The notes: generated by a model from the letters alone, not told the origin. DNA of 47,913 nt from Coprinopsis marcescibilis (GCA_004369085.1 ML210362.1:1-47913); one strand, 5' to 3'. Shown: positions 1 through 11,336, numbered from the stretch's first letter. Numbers and translations: made by a program.

Positions 1-129
1 GGTGCAGTGATGATGCTAGGGGACTGTGCACTGGTGGAAGAGGCCGATGCTGTGGCCAAGGGAGCAATCGCGCATGCGACCATGGGTAGGAGCAGTAGGG
101 GAAGCACGCAGATGAGGCCATGGCAGCAT
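1..129 (-). pseudogene. Cys-rich secreted protein copy B, 5' end only, frameshifted
   Basis: On the minus strand this is the start of a second copy of the cysteine-rich secreted protein family, cut by the window edge. From the ATG at 129-127 it matches copy E (30442 onward) nearly base for base through the signal peptide and the PSIIT segment. Two bases present in E are missing just after the third codon (around 118-122), so the ATG is out of frame with the signal peptide. No in-frame ATG is visible nearby. I call it a broken copy. A sequencing error is the main alternative. Its 3' part lies outside the window. Confidence 0.7.
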
Positions 130-1260
130 GGTTGAAGGGAAGCGGACCGTGGCACTGAGAGAGCCTGACTACTGTATGATAGACTTTCGTATCCAAATAT
201 CACATATGTATCATCAATACACGCTCAGCCTCCTGCCGGGGACTTCAAGCCCCGAAATGGTCGTTCGTGAACTTTTATCTTCATTTTAGTCGGCATTTGA
301 CCGCTGATCCCACATTAAATATACTCCAGACCTTGCAGAACCGCGACCGATTGAACTGTAACAAAAAATACGCCAATATGTTGACTGGCCACACAGCTAT
401 TAATCACCGTGTAGTATGCAACACTAAGTTAACTGGTATGATTTTTTGAGGGCTGAGAGTTTGGGAGAAAATAGAGCCGTAGGTGTAGCGGGAGAAGGTG
501 GTATACTATCAGCTGTCTGAATTGCGAAGTCTTCAGGTGCAGGAACTTGCCAGTTTCAGGCGAGGTCAGAGTATTGATCGTATCGATTAGGTGTAATTTG
601 TTCTGTCTCATTCTTTTAGGGCGTCTCAAGCCGCGATGAGAACTCATTAGGATCTTCAGCCTTCCATTTACTCGACATTCGTCCGCCGACCTTCAGCTGT
701 TAGATCTTCGTGCCATGTCCTTGTTGACAACTCAACACACGAAGACAACTTTCAGACGGAAACCAGAACGCCACCATGTTCACGGCTGGCACTGTTACAC
801 ACAGTAGAGCCAGACTCTATTAATCCAATAGACCTTATGTTTAATGTATTTTCACGAGCCCGTTATCTTGGCTTATCGTAACTGTGACCTGTCGGGTGTT
901 TTGAAGATCCCTACAAGAGCCTTCGAAAGTCTATCTTCTATTTGATCGAAGAACGGCTGCTCTCCAGATTGTGTGGTCTTCGAGCTGCGGAGTGATTTGA
1001 AGAAGGAAGGAAGGAACGAATGGGCGACGCTCCCAGTCAAACTCATATCTGATTGACATACCATATTCAACCTATTGCGCCTCACCCTGACATTTCGTCC
1101 TCTACCTCGTAAATTTCTAACACTAGTCGTAGACTAACAAGGTTCTCTGCAGCCGTTACAATACATCGGACATCTCCGATCAGGACGAGAACTTGTTGTG
1201 AGGCGACCTTCTGTTTCAATTCCTGCGGGTATGTTTGTCAACATGTTAGTTTGTGAGGGC
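1..1260 (-). repeat. Inverted segmental duplication, left copy
   Basis: The reverse complement of this stretch aligns with 29340-30569 over its whole length, with similarity fading near position 1260. By eye most of it is 85-90% identical with scattered small indels. Landmarks shared in the same order include a CTGCAGAGAACCTTG block, a CATCGCGGCTTGAGACGCCC block, a block ending in TATATTTAAT, and the start of the Cys-rich gene. Bases 130-1260 carry no convincing gene. A 4-nt length difference in the one candidate reading frame (873-1085) argues against coding. Confidence 0.9.
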
Positions 1261-1428
1261 GGCGGGTGAACGAGTCACGACAAGACATGTATGGGAATCC
1301 GTAGAGCACCACGTAGAATTCCTGTGATATCTTCACATATGGTATTCAAGGAGACTGGTGTTGGTGTTAGGAACTTGATGGGTCAAAAAGACATTACACT
1401 CATGACTACAAATAGACAGTGTCCTGTA

Positions 1429-2145
1429 CTACGCAATTGTCGTGATAGTAATCGGTGTGGCCAAAGTGAATGGAATGGTGAGGTCCGTAGAGCTTGGGAA
1501 GCATCCCCTACAGTAGCAGATATCGTAATTAGAATAATATTGTGTCAATCCAGGCGGGCAGACCTCGGGGTCCCAACACAATCCTGTCTGCGTACATTGT
1601 CCAGTTGGTGGCCTTGGACTGTTCGTTGCACCACATGCACACGTACATACTCCAGGGAAGCTGTAGTAGGAATGCTGGTGGCCAATTGGGCAGATTGACT
1701 GGCTACAGTGGTATACGGTACCACAGCCAGGAGGGGGGGTAGTCGTGGTCACGCTCGCGGATGTTTCAAAGCACCCGAGGCAGCGACACCTTGTAGTGGC
1801 AGTGTTTCCTCCGGTCGAGCCAGGGCTACAGGCCGTTGGCAGACATCCTTGAACAACGTCGCATTTGGTGGTGGTTGGGAGCGATAGGGTTGGTGTGAAG
1901 CAGCCACACCGACAGATGGTTTCTGTCGTGTAAGAGTGTGTTGCCCCGGCGGGGCAGATCGGTTCTGAGCATGTTTCACACGGAATCGCGATACCAGAGG
2001 TGCTAAGAGCTTGGTAGGGTGGGCTCGTTATGATGCTTGGTGGCTGGGAGTAGGTGAAAGACGTGATAGGGACAGTCGCTGTGGGAAGTGCTGCGTATGC
2101 ACCTAACGGTAAGAGCAAGAGGAGGAAAATATGATTGGGATACAT
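1429..2145 (-). CDS. Cys-rich secreted protein A, four six-Cys modules
   Basis: A single intronless reading frame encodes 238 residues. Residues 1-18 form a signal peptide (hydrophobic FLLLLLPLG core). A Thr/Pro-rich stretch follows with a conserved PPSIITSPP segment near 35-43. Then come four tandem cysteine modules at about 56-82, 95-125, 141-171 and 184-215, each with six cysteines on the plan C-x(2,5)-C-x(4,5)-C-[PS]-x-G-...-C-x-C-x(1,2)-C. Thr/Ser/Pro linkers suggest O-glycosylation. The likely location is extracellular or cell wall. I do not recognise the family, and effector, adhesin or wall-protein roles are only guesses. D and F are intact homologues. The frame is open throughout and a TATA-like TTTATAAC lies upstream near 2181-2188. 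Confidence 0.85.
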   Translation of the reverse strand: MYPNHIFLLLLLPLGAYAALPTATVPITSFTYSQPPSIITSPPYQALSTSGIAIPCETCSEPICPAGATHSYTTETICRCGCFTPTLSLPTTTKCDVVQGCLPTACSPGSTGGNTATTRCRCLGCFETSASVTTTTPPPGCGTVYHCSQSICPIGHQHSYYSFPGVCTCACGATNSPRPPTGQCTQTGLCWDPEVCPPGLTQYYSNYDICYCRGCFPSSTDLTIPFTLATPITITTIA

Positions 2146-2661
2146 CTCTACCCTACGAGCACTACCGTGGTTAACAACCTGTTATAAAGCATTCTTTAGG
2201 TCATGGGATAATCTCATATCAGCTTCCTTAGATTCGATAGTCAAAATATGCCTCCCACGTTGTTGATTGGTGCGGAGGATCCATGGAATACATTGGCATG
2301 ATCATAGGGGCATGACTTCACTCCCAAGACGTAGCACTATAGTGGTTGTGCCGGGAACTGGAAGTATGATTCCCAAGGAAATACGTCACGCGTCTCCCAA
2401 CCCTGACGAGCAGACATTTGATGCCGCGAGCCCACTTCTGAGAGATTGGCGCTATGTTTATCTGACGGGAACGAAATATCTTTATTCTATACTTTATTGC
2501 CGTTCCTACCTCAGCATTGCGAGGGTTGGATAGTAACAAGTAAGGGGCAGCTCAATAGTAGCTGCTTGGTTGTTCTTGGGCGGTTGGTTGTTGACTGGCG
2601 GTAAGACTAGTGTCGTTAAGGTACTACGAAGGCTTTGTTAAAGGGATACCTATGACTACGT
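2146..2661. other. Intergenic, promoter of gene A
   Basis: Holds the upstream region of gene A and the 3' flank of the membrane-protein gene G1. Short frames exist on both strands (for example 2267-2533) but show no domain, signal peptide or paralogue. I see nothing else. Confidence 0.5.
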
Positions 2662-4334
2662 TCAAGATTTAGAGTTTTTAGACCTTGCGTTTCCCACAGA
2701 GTCGGACGCTCTGCGTGAATATGAATGCTCTTGATATGGAGGGGGCGACGACGCATGCGATGAGGCACGAGCCGACGGAATATACGCGCTTCCGCCCTGC
2801 GTAGGCTGAACGTTATTTTGAAATCCCCCCTTATTTTGAGACCATGAAGGACGTTCTGATAGACCGAAAGGGGCTTGATAAGGTTCGATCGGCGACACTA
2901 AAACTGTTCGAGGTACTCAGTAATTCAAACAAGAGTTGCTAGAAACGACGTTTCACTTACTAGCGGAATCCGATGCTTCAACGGAGTTGATATTCACGGG
3001 TGCTGGTTTGAGCGTCGACGTTTTATGTCGATTTGACTTTCTCCTCCATTTCCAGGTCAAGAATCCCCCCACGATGAGTAGCAAGAAAACTACGACGCCA
3101 ATGGTGGTTCCGATAATGACAGGCAGGTTCACACCACTGCCGCGGCTGTTGTCAGCTGTAGAGCCTGGTGTGTTTGTCGTGGCGGTGATATCGAGATCCG
3201 GATTGAGCTCGCTGACATTAAATTGCGGCTTAGAGGCGCGATCGCGAAAAGTGGGCGTATAAACAAGGTAGTCAAAAAGGAGGCCTTGGCTTGCCCCTTC
3301 GATATGGGTGAGGTTGGCTGTGATGACGTGTTCCTTCGCTTCGAGCGACTCGAATTCGGCCAGCAGATAGTGCGGGTATTCCCGCAGAAGCTCAGGGACA
3401 GGGAAGTTGTTGATTTCTTCACGGGTGACTGTGTAGTTCAGAGTGCGTGGTGCTTCGTCGTCCAATGTGAATGTCACGTTGTAAGAGCCGGCGCGTTCTT
3501 GGTTATGTGAACCATAGATGCGTAACGAAGTCCCTGAGCAGTTCTGAATATCCTTGACTATTTGGGGGAGAGCACAGCACTTCTCGCTCACCTGCAAAGC
3601 GAAACCGGAACCCACTCCCAATCGTGGAAGTTCTATGTGTGTTGTTGCGGTATGGGAGGGATATAGCCCTGTTAAGGGCTTCTAGCCCAACTTCGTCCAA
3701 TTTCCAGTCTCCCCAATAAAATATCTCCGAAGGCGCGTCATTGTCGACGATTATTGACGTTGAGGCGTCGTACCTGTCGAGAGATCCACCTTCCACCACT
3801 GCGAAGTCCAGCAACATGACAGCGCCAGCAGGGTCGTCCATTTGAAGTATGATGTTGTGGTAATCATCGCTCAGAAGAGGGGATGCGAAGAATTGGCCAC
3901 TGGGAATGAAGGCGGCATCCGTTAAAGGACCTGTTATGTTCGTTCCTTGTCTTGAATCACCAAGAAACCAGGTTGCTGACGGAAGTGAATCGTCAGTGAA
4001 CGGCCTTTCCTGTGTAAAACGGTTGCTGAGGAAGCCAAAGAACGTCACGGATGGGCCTACAGTGAGCATAGGAATGAATAAACGCAATCGGAATCGGAAT
4101 AAACAAGACCGTGCCTTGAAACTCGAACGAGACCTGGCGAAATGGCAAGGCGTCGTCGATTTGAGAAGAGTTACGCGAGAGGAGGACTGTGTTGTTATGC
4201 CAGAAGAGGCCCCCTCTTCGCCCGGCGGGTGCATATCCCAGCTCGAGTTGGTCCTGCTCCACACGAAAGAAGTCGAAATTTGGAGATGTGTTGTCATATA
4301 GAAGGAAGACTTCCTGGCTTAACGTTGATGCCAT
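2662..4334 (-). CDS. G1: two jelly-roll-like ectodomains, one TM, PPxY tail
   Basis: Four exons (4334-4115, 4056-3592, 3533-2961, 2903-2662) join in one frame of 500 codons, all introns in phase 1. The product has two tandem beta-sandwich-like domains with many N-glycosylation sequons. One membrane segment (VIIGTTIGVVVFLLLIVGGF) follows, then a basic stop-transfer (KWRRK) and a cytoplasmic tail containing PPPY. G2 and G3 share the layout and the first two intron positions. No signal peptide precedes the first domain; the ATG at 4334 opens directly into it. The first intron needs a GC donor (AAG|GCACGG, 4114-4057); with it the frame closes exactly. The family is common in agaricomycetes and uncharacterised. 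A surface sensor or carbohydrate binder is plausible but unproven. Confidence 0.8.
4057..4114 (-). other. Predicted GC-AG intron of G1
   Basis: This 58-nt intron joins ...CAA G to GC CCA TCC and restores a domain that reads FEFQG|PSVTFFG. The same junction (F-x-G then hydrophobic strand, phase 1) is seen in G2 (38278-38324) and G3 (40306-40366). The only nearby GT donor (4109) would leave a stop immediately after the acceptor. Confidence 0.65.
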
Positions 4335-5442
4335 ATTGACGAAGGGTAGACGACCGACGTTGAGACTTGGTCGATTGTGAATGTGGTGGTAGTTTGCGAC
4401 AAAGAGAAGCGTTGTTTTTGCGGGTAAAAGCCTAGCAACGAGCCATACCATCAATGGATGATGCGCCTTGAATGTCAAAGTTGTGATCTCGTCGAAACTA
4501 TCACCGATTATTATCACCCTCGAATGGCACTTCACTGAAACATCCAAGTTGCTGTGTCGAAGTTGCGTCGAAACAGGCTAAGCGAGATTTCGGATGGCTG
4601 ATTCCGCGAACGGTTGCACCTAGCATAGGAGTTGAGTCTTTCGGACAAGACGGAGTTCTGTGTATGGTGATAGAAACGGTGGAGCCATGGAAGTGGCACC
4701 GAGAATTACAAGACGTTGCCCAGAGAGAGAATTTGAAGTTTGTCAGTTGTGACTGGGAGTCTCTGTGGGCGAGGGCCCGGTCTTATTTGTTTTATTTTAT
4801 ATTTATTTTAATTTTTTCTAATCTAATCTATCTAATCTAATCTAATCAGGCCGCAACGGCAAATTGGCATTGAAGTCATACGGAATCCACAGCACATACC
4901 ATACCCTGGGTCACGAATCTCGATGAGACAGCCCCCAGAGCAAGTACGTACTTGTCCGGCATCGTATGGTAGTGAGCTGCCTTTGTGTAATCCGAGTCAT
5001 GCCTGTGAGTCCAATTTCAGCTGCGAAAGATCAGTCCATTATAGCTCGTCGAATTTGCAGATTATGTGGCTGTCACTGACCAAGAGCGCTCCTTGGGGCA
5101 TCAAACGCTATCCCAGTGTAAACTCCGGCTTCCGAGAGCCTATCTTTATTGGGTAACGGTGCTAATTGTGCGGGGAAGCAATATCTTACTCATTTGTCTA
5201 GATTGATATCATTTACTATCCATACTTAACCCTTCTATCGTGCGAATGGTTCTGATTGTGCGTTCTCCATGCTTGCTGAGCCAGCTACAGTCACAATTCG
5301 GGCAATCAGCACCCTCGCAAGGGCGCAAAGTCGCAGGTAGGACCACACCTGATTTGCGAATACTGCCAATACCTGACTCGCTGGTGTTGAGGTTGAATCT
5401 CTCTGCACAGTTTTCGTCTATTGGTGCGACCGTGTTGGGGAT
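4335..5442. other. Intergenic with TAATC microsatellite
   Basis: Promoter side of G1 and upstream region of the DUF6533 gene. A T/A-rich tract at about 4786-4817 runs into a pentanucleotide repeat (TAATC/CTAAT units, one imperfect) at about 4818-4847. Part of the unresolved 5' exon of the DUF6533 gene may lie in 5200-5442. No other gene is seen. Confidence 0.5.
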
Positions 5443-7056
5443 TTGGTGACTGGTCCGAGACTGACAGTCCATGCAGCTCTCCTGTACTACGATTACCTCC
5501 TGACACTACCGGACGAAATACAGTATGTATGGAAAGGCGAATGGAGGCTTTCGACTTTTCTGTACTTCTGCTGTCGCTATTCGCTTGCTTCCAACATCAT
5601 ATACCTGCTATCGATCGCTGAGGACACGGGGTTAAAGGTGAGGATCCCATCTGCTCAATTGCAAGGCTGACCAGCTCCTAGTACGTCGATGTCTGCTGTT
5701 GTGGCCAAGCTGAAACGACCAGTCTTGCAGCTGCGACGTGGGATACACAACATGTGGCGTCTTGAGCATTATTGGGCACGCGGGAATCATTGGTAAGTCA
5801 ATCTCATGCTCCATCTCTTTACCCAGGTTGCTGTGCTGATAGTATACGGGAACCCAGGATTTTGGTGTTTCAGAACCACGGCGATATACAAAACTAGAAA
5901 GTATAGGAAGATCATTACCATCTTCCTTAGCGCCCTAGGAACTTCCATACTGATCCTGCTCCTCGTGAGTTTGAACTTTGAACACCCACTATTTCAGCTT
6001 TCGGAATACTGGTTGAGCATATTTTTATACCAGATTCGGGCTCCATTCAATCGCTGTACTGGCCCAGTGGCTCTGAAAGGGTATGTCCATTATTCAATCT
6101 CTTCAGTTACGATCGCCCAATTCTCCCATGAAACGTTACTTTCAGCAGTGAGTGGGACCTCTGAGGATACTTAAGGCGGTGCTGATTCTCGTTCAAGTTC
6201 GCGCAGCCATTTCAGCGTTGATGATGACATTCGAAATATCCGCTTCTCTTCTCGCAGGTTTCCGTGCATGGCAAGTCGTCCAAGAAGACAAGAAAGCCTG
6301 GAAAAATCCCAAGGCATCGCTCCATTACTTGATGTTCTCACAAGGTGGGATATCTTTGATTTATGCTGAGAACCAACACCGCTTACTACATTTTCGTAGG
6401 ACTACTCTACGTCGTGTGGGTTGTACGGCAACGACCTCGAGGCGCTATACTAATATTCACACGGCATTGCCATCCAGCCCGGTTTTTATCCTCTCGGTAT
6501 CATCGTTGGCGCTCAACTTCGTTCGTTATATACTCCATCTATAACTCTGCATCTGACTTTTCCAGTAGGAAGTCCCTTTTCAATTTTCCCGGGCACTCAA
6601 CGCTGTGAAGCTACCGTGGGTACCTTTCTCCGTCAAATCCACCAACCGTTAACCATTTCTTTTAGTCTCTTGGGCCTCCTCACAGCTCGTTTCATTCTTC
6701 AGCTCCGGAAATGGGAGCACAAGAAAAAGACAGTGGTGGTGTTTGAGCTCCCGACTATTCGTTCAGACAGTGGAATTCAGGCTGACGCCGCTGTGGTTAA
6801 TTGCCAACCACTTGCAAGCGCTTCCCCAAGTTCCCCTGGGCAACGTCGGGAGTCGCTTAGATCTGGGACCACGGGAGCATCTTGGACGAGGATCGTCAGT
6901 CGAGAGTGGTGGGCAACAGTCTTGAGCGCAAAGAAGGAGGCGAATGCGCTGGAGGAGTATGGTGCAGATATTGGGCCCCGACATGGGAGCTGGGTTCGTA
7001 GACTTCGACGTGAACGCCTGGGAGCCCACGCGGCAGACACAGAGCATAACGAGTGA
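5443..7056 (+). CDS. DUF6533-type multi-pass membrane protein (model incomplete)
   Basis: A segment near 5490-5640 reads YYDYLLTLPDEIQYVWK followed by a membrane helix. This is the hallmark N-terminal stretch of basidiomycete DUF6533 proteins (LLxYDxLLTLxDEVxxxW). Later pieces fit the same family: RTTAIYKTRKYRKI, a helix with MMTFEISASLL, SLHYLMFSQG joined over an intron at about 6343-6400 to LLYVVW, and a last helix TARFILQLRKWEHK near 6680-6725. A polar cytoplasmic tail runs to the stop at 7056. At least five introns are needed. I could not fix the first exon (there is no in-frame ATG just upstream of 5464) or the exons between 6420 and 6600, so a broken gene is possible. Function in the family is unknown. 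Confidence 0.6.
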
Positions 7057-7460
7057 ACCTCTGAGCCTGGAAAGGGAAAGAAGCGCAAGAAGCGAAGAGA
7101 AGAATATACATACATGTAAATTGCACCGGATTGGGGTGATAATCAGATATAGAACTTGAATGAATCATTGGTAGAATTGCTTGAATATAGATTGTTACCA
7201 TGAAGATCAGTCCAATCAGAGGAAGTCCTCGTATGTGGCTCCAGTTTCCTGGTAAGGCAACACCAAGGTACGTCGTTGAACTGCCACCTTTGAAATATGC
7301 CTACAAATTGAATCATGCATCCAAAGGCGCACAAGTGACAGAAGTTGAAACCGTATTGTTTGAAGAGATTAAATTATGACAACTGGTCCAGCCAAACCGT
7401 CTCCCTCTGCCATGACCCGTTCAATAATACTACATTGGCTATCCGAACCTAAAGTTTAGC
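7057..7460. other. Intergenic between convergent genes
   Basis: Lies between the 3' ends of the DUF6533 gene (plus) and the 7461-8748 gene (minus). AT-rich, presumably 3' UTRs. No gene or repeat is seen. Confidence 0.5.
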
Positions 7461-8748
7461 TTATCCCTCCTTAACATGATGCAGCGACTGGAGTTGCATC
7501 TCTCCACTTGTCTGACTCCCATGCGAGTCTGTCCCCGGTTGAGTACCAGGCGATCTTCCGAACGCAATAGATGATACTCGTCCGGTTGCATTCGTCGCTG
7601 GATCGTTGATCCACGACGTGCCCATAACCACACGATGTATAATCAGCATCGGCGCAAGACCCTTTAACAATCCTATTAGCATCGTGGCTACTGCTTACTG
7701 ACGTGAGTATACGAGTACAAACTGTACTCACCAATGACAGGCACCACAGCGGGATAACTACAGACGTCGCGACCTCGATTGGGACGTTCCTGGTCCCATG
7801 GCTGTCAGTCCCAGACGGACTCTCCAAGGCAAAGGTGATAGCCGAGACTACACCGAATATGGTGAAAGGCAAGGCTGATTCGATGAGGATTGAGACTACC
7901 CGGTCGTAGACGCTGAACGCTCTCGTGTCCTCCGGGAGCGACCGCCGGAGCTCGTTCTTCATGCGTATGAGCCTGGACACAATCAGGCCGGTGGATATCA
8001 CACTCGCGCCGACTGATGCAAGAAAGTACGCGGCTTGGAGTTTGCGGTCAGGCAGGGTATGGTTCCCAGCTGCGTCCATGACATCTGCGACTGTCGCTAC
8101 GACTCCCAGCCCTGGATATATCCGCGTTCAATGTCAAGTTCTTCCCCACTTGGATGCCAGGAAGCAAGTACTTACCTAGCGAGGCGAACAGGGCGATTAG
8201 AGGGAACACGATAACCCACCGCTTGTGAGCCCAGATGATGTAGCATCTCCAGACCTGTGTGGCAGTTGTTGTTTTCGTAAGCACAGCGCGAGGTGAGATT
8301 GGGTTATTGTACGTACGAGAACGGCATCTCCGATAACTTGAATAGCGCCGAGGGATGACGCGTGGGAACCTCGGCTCCAGAGAGGTCGACTGTATTCTGG
8401 TGTGGCTCCACTGAGCAGGTCGGGGTATAATAGGAAAAGCGTGATGAGACTCCGTCCGTCGTCGACGAGTGCGTAGATGGATAGGGCGAGCAGGGCCATC
8501 ATGATTATTATGTACCGCAGATGCGAGTTACGCTTCTCTCTGGGATAGGAGAGCACGATTGAGAGTGATTGGATGCACAGACATGCTTGTAACCCTAATA
8601 CCCCAGCGTTAGTGTGCTGATAAAGCAGCACTGTGGCTCACGACTCACCTAATCCCCCCGAATGGATTAGAAGCCCTGCAAATCCTGCTTTGAGGATGGT
8701 ATGATCGACAGAGGGCTCTGAGTCTACGGAGAACTGGTAGAATGGCAT
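7461..8748 (-). CDS. Multi-pass (7TM-like) basidiomycete membrane protein
   Basis: Exons 8748-8649, 8594-8317, 8254-8176, 8111-7732 and 7672-7461 give a protein of about 350 residues with several hydrophobic segments. They include a first helix near the N-terminus, IIIMMALLALSIYAL, RWVIVFPLIALFASL, an AYFLASVGASVISTGLIVSRL helix pair with a basic loop, and a last helix GLLKGLAPMLIIHRVV. The APxLIIxRV ending is typical of a large uncharacterised family of basidiomycete membrane proteins. Introns 1-3 keep frame exactly. The fourth (7673-7731, GTGAGT...AATAG) leaves the last exon off by one base, so either the splice site is unusual or there is a 1-nt lesion or sequence error. Reading through that intron gives a poor tail. 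Confidence 0.65.
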
Positions 8749-9615
8749 TGTAGCATAGTCGAAGGGTGAGGAGGGGAAGGAAGAGCTTGTCACGGTGAAT
8801 ATTGTGCACAGTGCATTGGATCCTTATTATGCGGTTCCGGGTGATGTACATAAATCAAACAGATCAAACGGCATGTCGAATGGTTGTAGCGCTTCGAATG
8901 TCCGAGAAGGCGTAAGTCTGGGCGCTGGCACTTCTGCACTTCTTCACCATACCACCATATGACGGGCGTGGAATTCCCCTTCCGTTTAGAGCGGCTTGGA
9001 CGAGATGCCAGTTTTGGTTGTGTCTGCCATATAATATGGCAGGGTGCTCGCGTTGAGCTCGAGCGGTTGTGACATGGACGGATCGATAGAAAGTAGGAGA
9101 AAGTTAAACGGCTGTGACGTGCTGTGTATGTGATGCATCCGTAACTCTCCTAGCCGACCAACAGATCATGATCCCGGTCGTTATATCAATCATGAGCTCT
9201 AGTATTGTGGCAGTCAAAGGTGGAGGGAACATCTGTGAAATGAAACAGATGGAAGTATGCATTGAATACAAAAAGTGGATAGTTGGAGAACGTGTGCGGT
9301 CATTGGCTGCGTTGATCACGGTGATGTTGACTCCGATCATGTCCGATGTGAGCGACTCAAGAGCGAGTTGCTGCACTTAGAATATGAGCCACGCGATGTA
9401 CAGACGGCTAAAGACTGCGCGCTCCGATTACGAGCGGATAGGGTTTTGATCCCCAATATCGTGCAGCAAGGCGAAGGCATATTCTGGTAGTATCACTGTA
9501 TCACACTCCATTAAGGTGGCAGAACATTCAAATAATTAACGCGGATAAAGGTATACGCAGAGAAGAACTTGAAAGCCCATCGCGAACCCAAGGTTCCAGA
9601 TACCCATCTATCAAG
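8749..9615. other. Intergenic, one unexplained open frame
   Basis: Contains a minus-strand frame at 9376-9104 with a hydrophobic stretch (PPPLTATILELMIDITTG) but no start context, introns or paralogue. I cannot support a gene. The rest is upstream sequence of the 7461-8748 gene and 3' flank of MT1. Confidence 0.4.
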
Positions 9616-10772
9616 CTACATTTTGAACACCCCCTTCGCGATGAACAACTCACTATCACCCTCATCAGGCGGTACAACATCGTAGCTGACCAACTCCAAT
9701 CCAGCCCCTTCATAGATCTTCTTCATGTCATCTTCGGTAAATCCCGCGTGCGAGACGATGTGTTTGTATTCCTCGGGGATGGCGGGCGAACCTGACGAGT
9801 CTTTGGGATGGGTGGGGGACAGCCAGTTGTCGATTATGAGCAGGGACCCGGTTGGGGCGAGGAATGCGGAAAGGAGCTTGGTTATTCCTTGGGGGGAGTC
9901 AAAGTGGTGGAATGCGGATGCGCACTACAGAATGGGCAGTGTTAGCCTATTGTTCGACGGACATGGGATCGATTAGATTAGATCTGATCGTGGCTGTGCG
10001 GCCATACGCCCGCCTCGACGGACCGATCAATAACAACAGCGTTCAACCAAACACCTCGACGCGACGCAACAACATCCAGCCAGTGGAAGAATGCGGTGTA
10101 GTAGTGGAAGGTAGCAAGAAACTCACATAAATCACATCGAACTTCTTCCCCTCAATAACACTCTGATCAGTCTCCAGATTCGTAGCAAACGCTTTGACGC
10201 GCTCGGCTTCGCCTTGAGACTGGAAGTAGTTGTTGAAGAGCTTGACTGTGCCTTCGCTGATGTCGATCCCGGTTATGGTCTTTACGTAGGGGAGGAGCTC
10301 TTTGCATACGAGACCTAGAAATCATAGATGTCTTTTAGCTTCAGGACATGACGGAGGGACGGAACGAAGGGTAGTTCAGTACGTACCATTCCCACAACCG
10401 AATTCGAGCACGGACGTGTTCTCTTTGTCTAGTTTGACTTTATCTACGATAGAGAGTGCAGTTCTGTTACGTCAACGATCAACGATAATGCGCATAAGTT
10501 GTCGACAAGGCCCGTGTCAGTGGTTTGTTTCGCCCGTAAGGAACGTGGAGCGGCACATACCGCTTTGCACGCTCTTTGGCGTGAGGGTATGTCTCGAAGA
10601 TGTCTGTGTTGTTATTGAAAAAGTCTTTGTTGGCTTCGGCGAGAGGTCCTGTGCCGTGCCAGTGGTGGTGATGCTGGTAGACGCGGGCCTGGTGCTCATG
10701 GTGGTGCTGGTGGGTGATCTGAGCTACAACGGGAGTCTGGGTTGGAGTCTGGTTGACGGCGAGGTCGCTCAT
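9616..10772 (-). CDS. SAM-dependent class I methyltransferase MT1, His-rich N-terminus
   Basis: Exons 10772-10561, 10463-10387, 10314-10127 and 9924-9616 join to 262 codons with no frame conflict. Motif I is VLEFGCGNG at about residues 89-97, split by an intron inside the last glycine codon. A second strand ends in GIDIS, and the post-I/IV region has FATNLETDQSV and KKFDVIYC. This is a UbiE/Methyltransf_11-12-like fold, so it transfers a methyl group from SAM; the substrate is unknown and no secretion signal is seen. Residues 21-39 hold ten histidines. MT2 (23351-24227) has the same intron positions and equal exon 2 and exon 3 lengths (77 and 188 nt), so the two arose by duplication. The last intron (9925-10126, 202 nt) is long for this locus. 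A TATA box lies about 105 bp upstream. Confidence 0.88.
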
Positions 10773-11336
10773 AGTTGTTTGTGTATGTTTAAATTTGAGA
10801 GTATTGAGCGGTGAAGAGGAGAAGAGAGTGAACGTTGGGTTCGGAGTGATGAACATTCGCTTTGTTTCATTCCAGTTTTATACTGTAGGTCTCCCGTCTT
10901 GTTCGATCAGCTACGTGAATTATCATAATCAAATTGGTTAAACTTTAACAGGAACGCGTACCTCCCCGTTTAACCGCGTGATGTGATGACTGATCAGTTT
11001 TTGATTAGTCAGACGGGAGGGAAGTTGGGAAAGGAAGAAGTTGACGTTGACGCGTTGAAACTTGACGACTGGAAGGGTACATACAAAGTTTAAGCTGCGG
11101 TGTTGATTCGTAAGTAAGCTTGAAGAACTGCGATCTGCAGAGTACGTTGTCCAATTGTCAATGTGAACCTAGTCATCTGCCCACTTGAGGCGTGACTGGG
11201 AGGGTTCCCTAAATTTCCTGAGCTTGAACTGATGCAGTGCCTTCCATCCAACCACTTACATCCATATTCATCCGTCATCTAGGTATGTACATATGCCATA
11301 GAGTTCTGCGCCTGTTAGATACACGTATACATACAT
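10773..11336. promoter_or_regulatory. Promoter of MT1 and 3' flank of the next gene
   Basis: On the minus strand a TATAAAACTGG box sits at about 10869-10880, roughly 100 bp before the MT1 start. Further upstream an imperfect inverted repeat (CCTCCCCGT at 10961 against ACGGGAGGG at 11013-11021) surrounds an ACTGATCA/TGATTAGT pair near 10989-11009. The rest (11030-11336) shows no gene. Confidence 0.45.

Noticed and set aside
1291..1698. Plus-strand 135-codon frame
   Set aside because: Overlaps gene A antisense; Cys-rich gene A has signal peptide and paralogues, this frame has neither.
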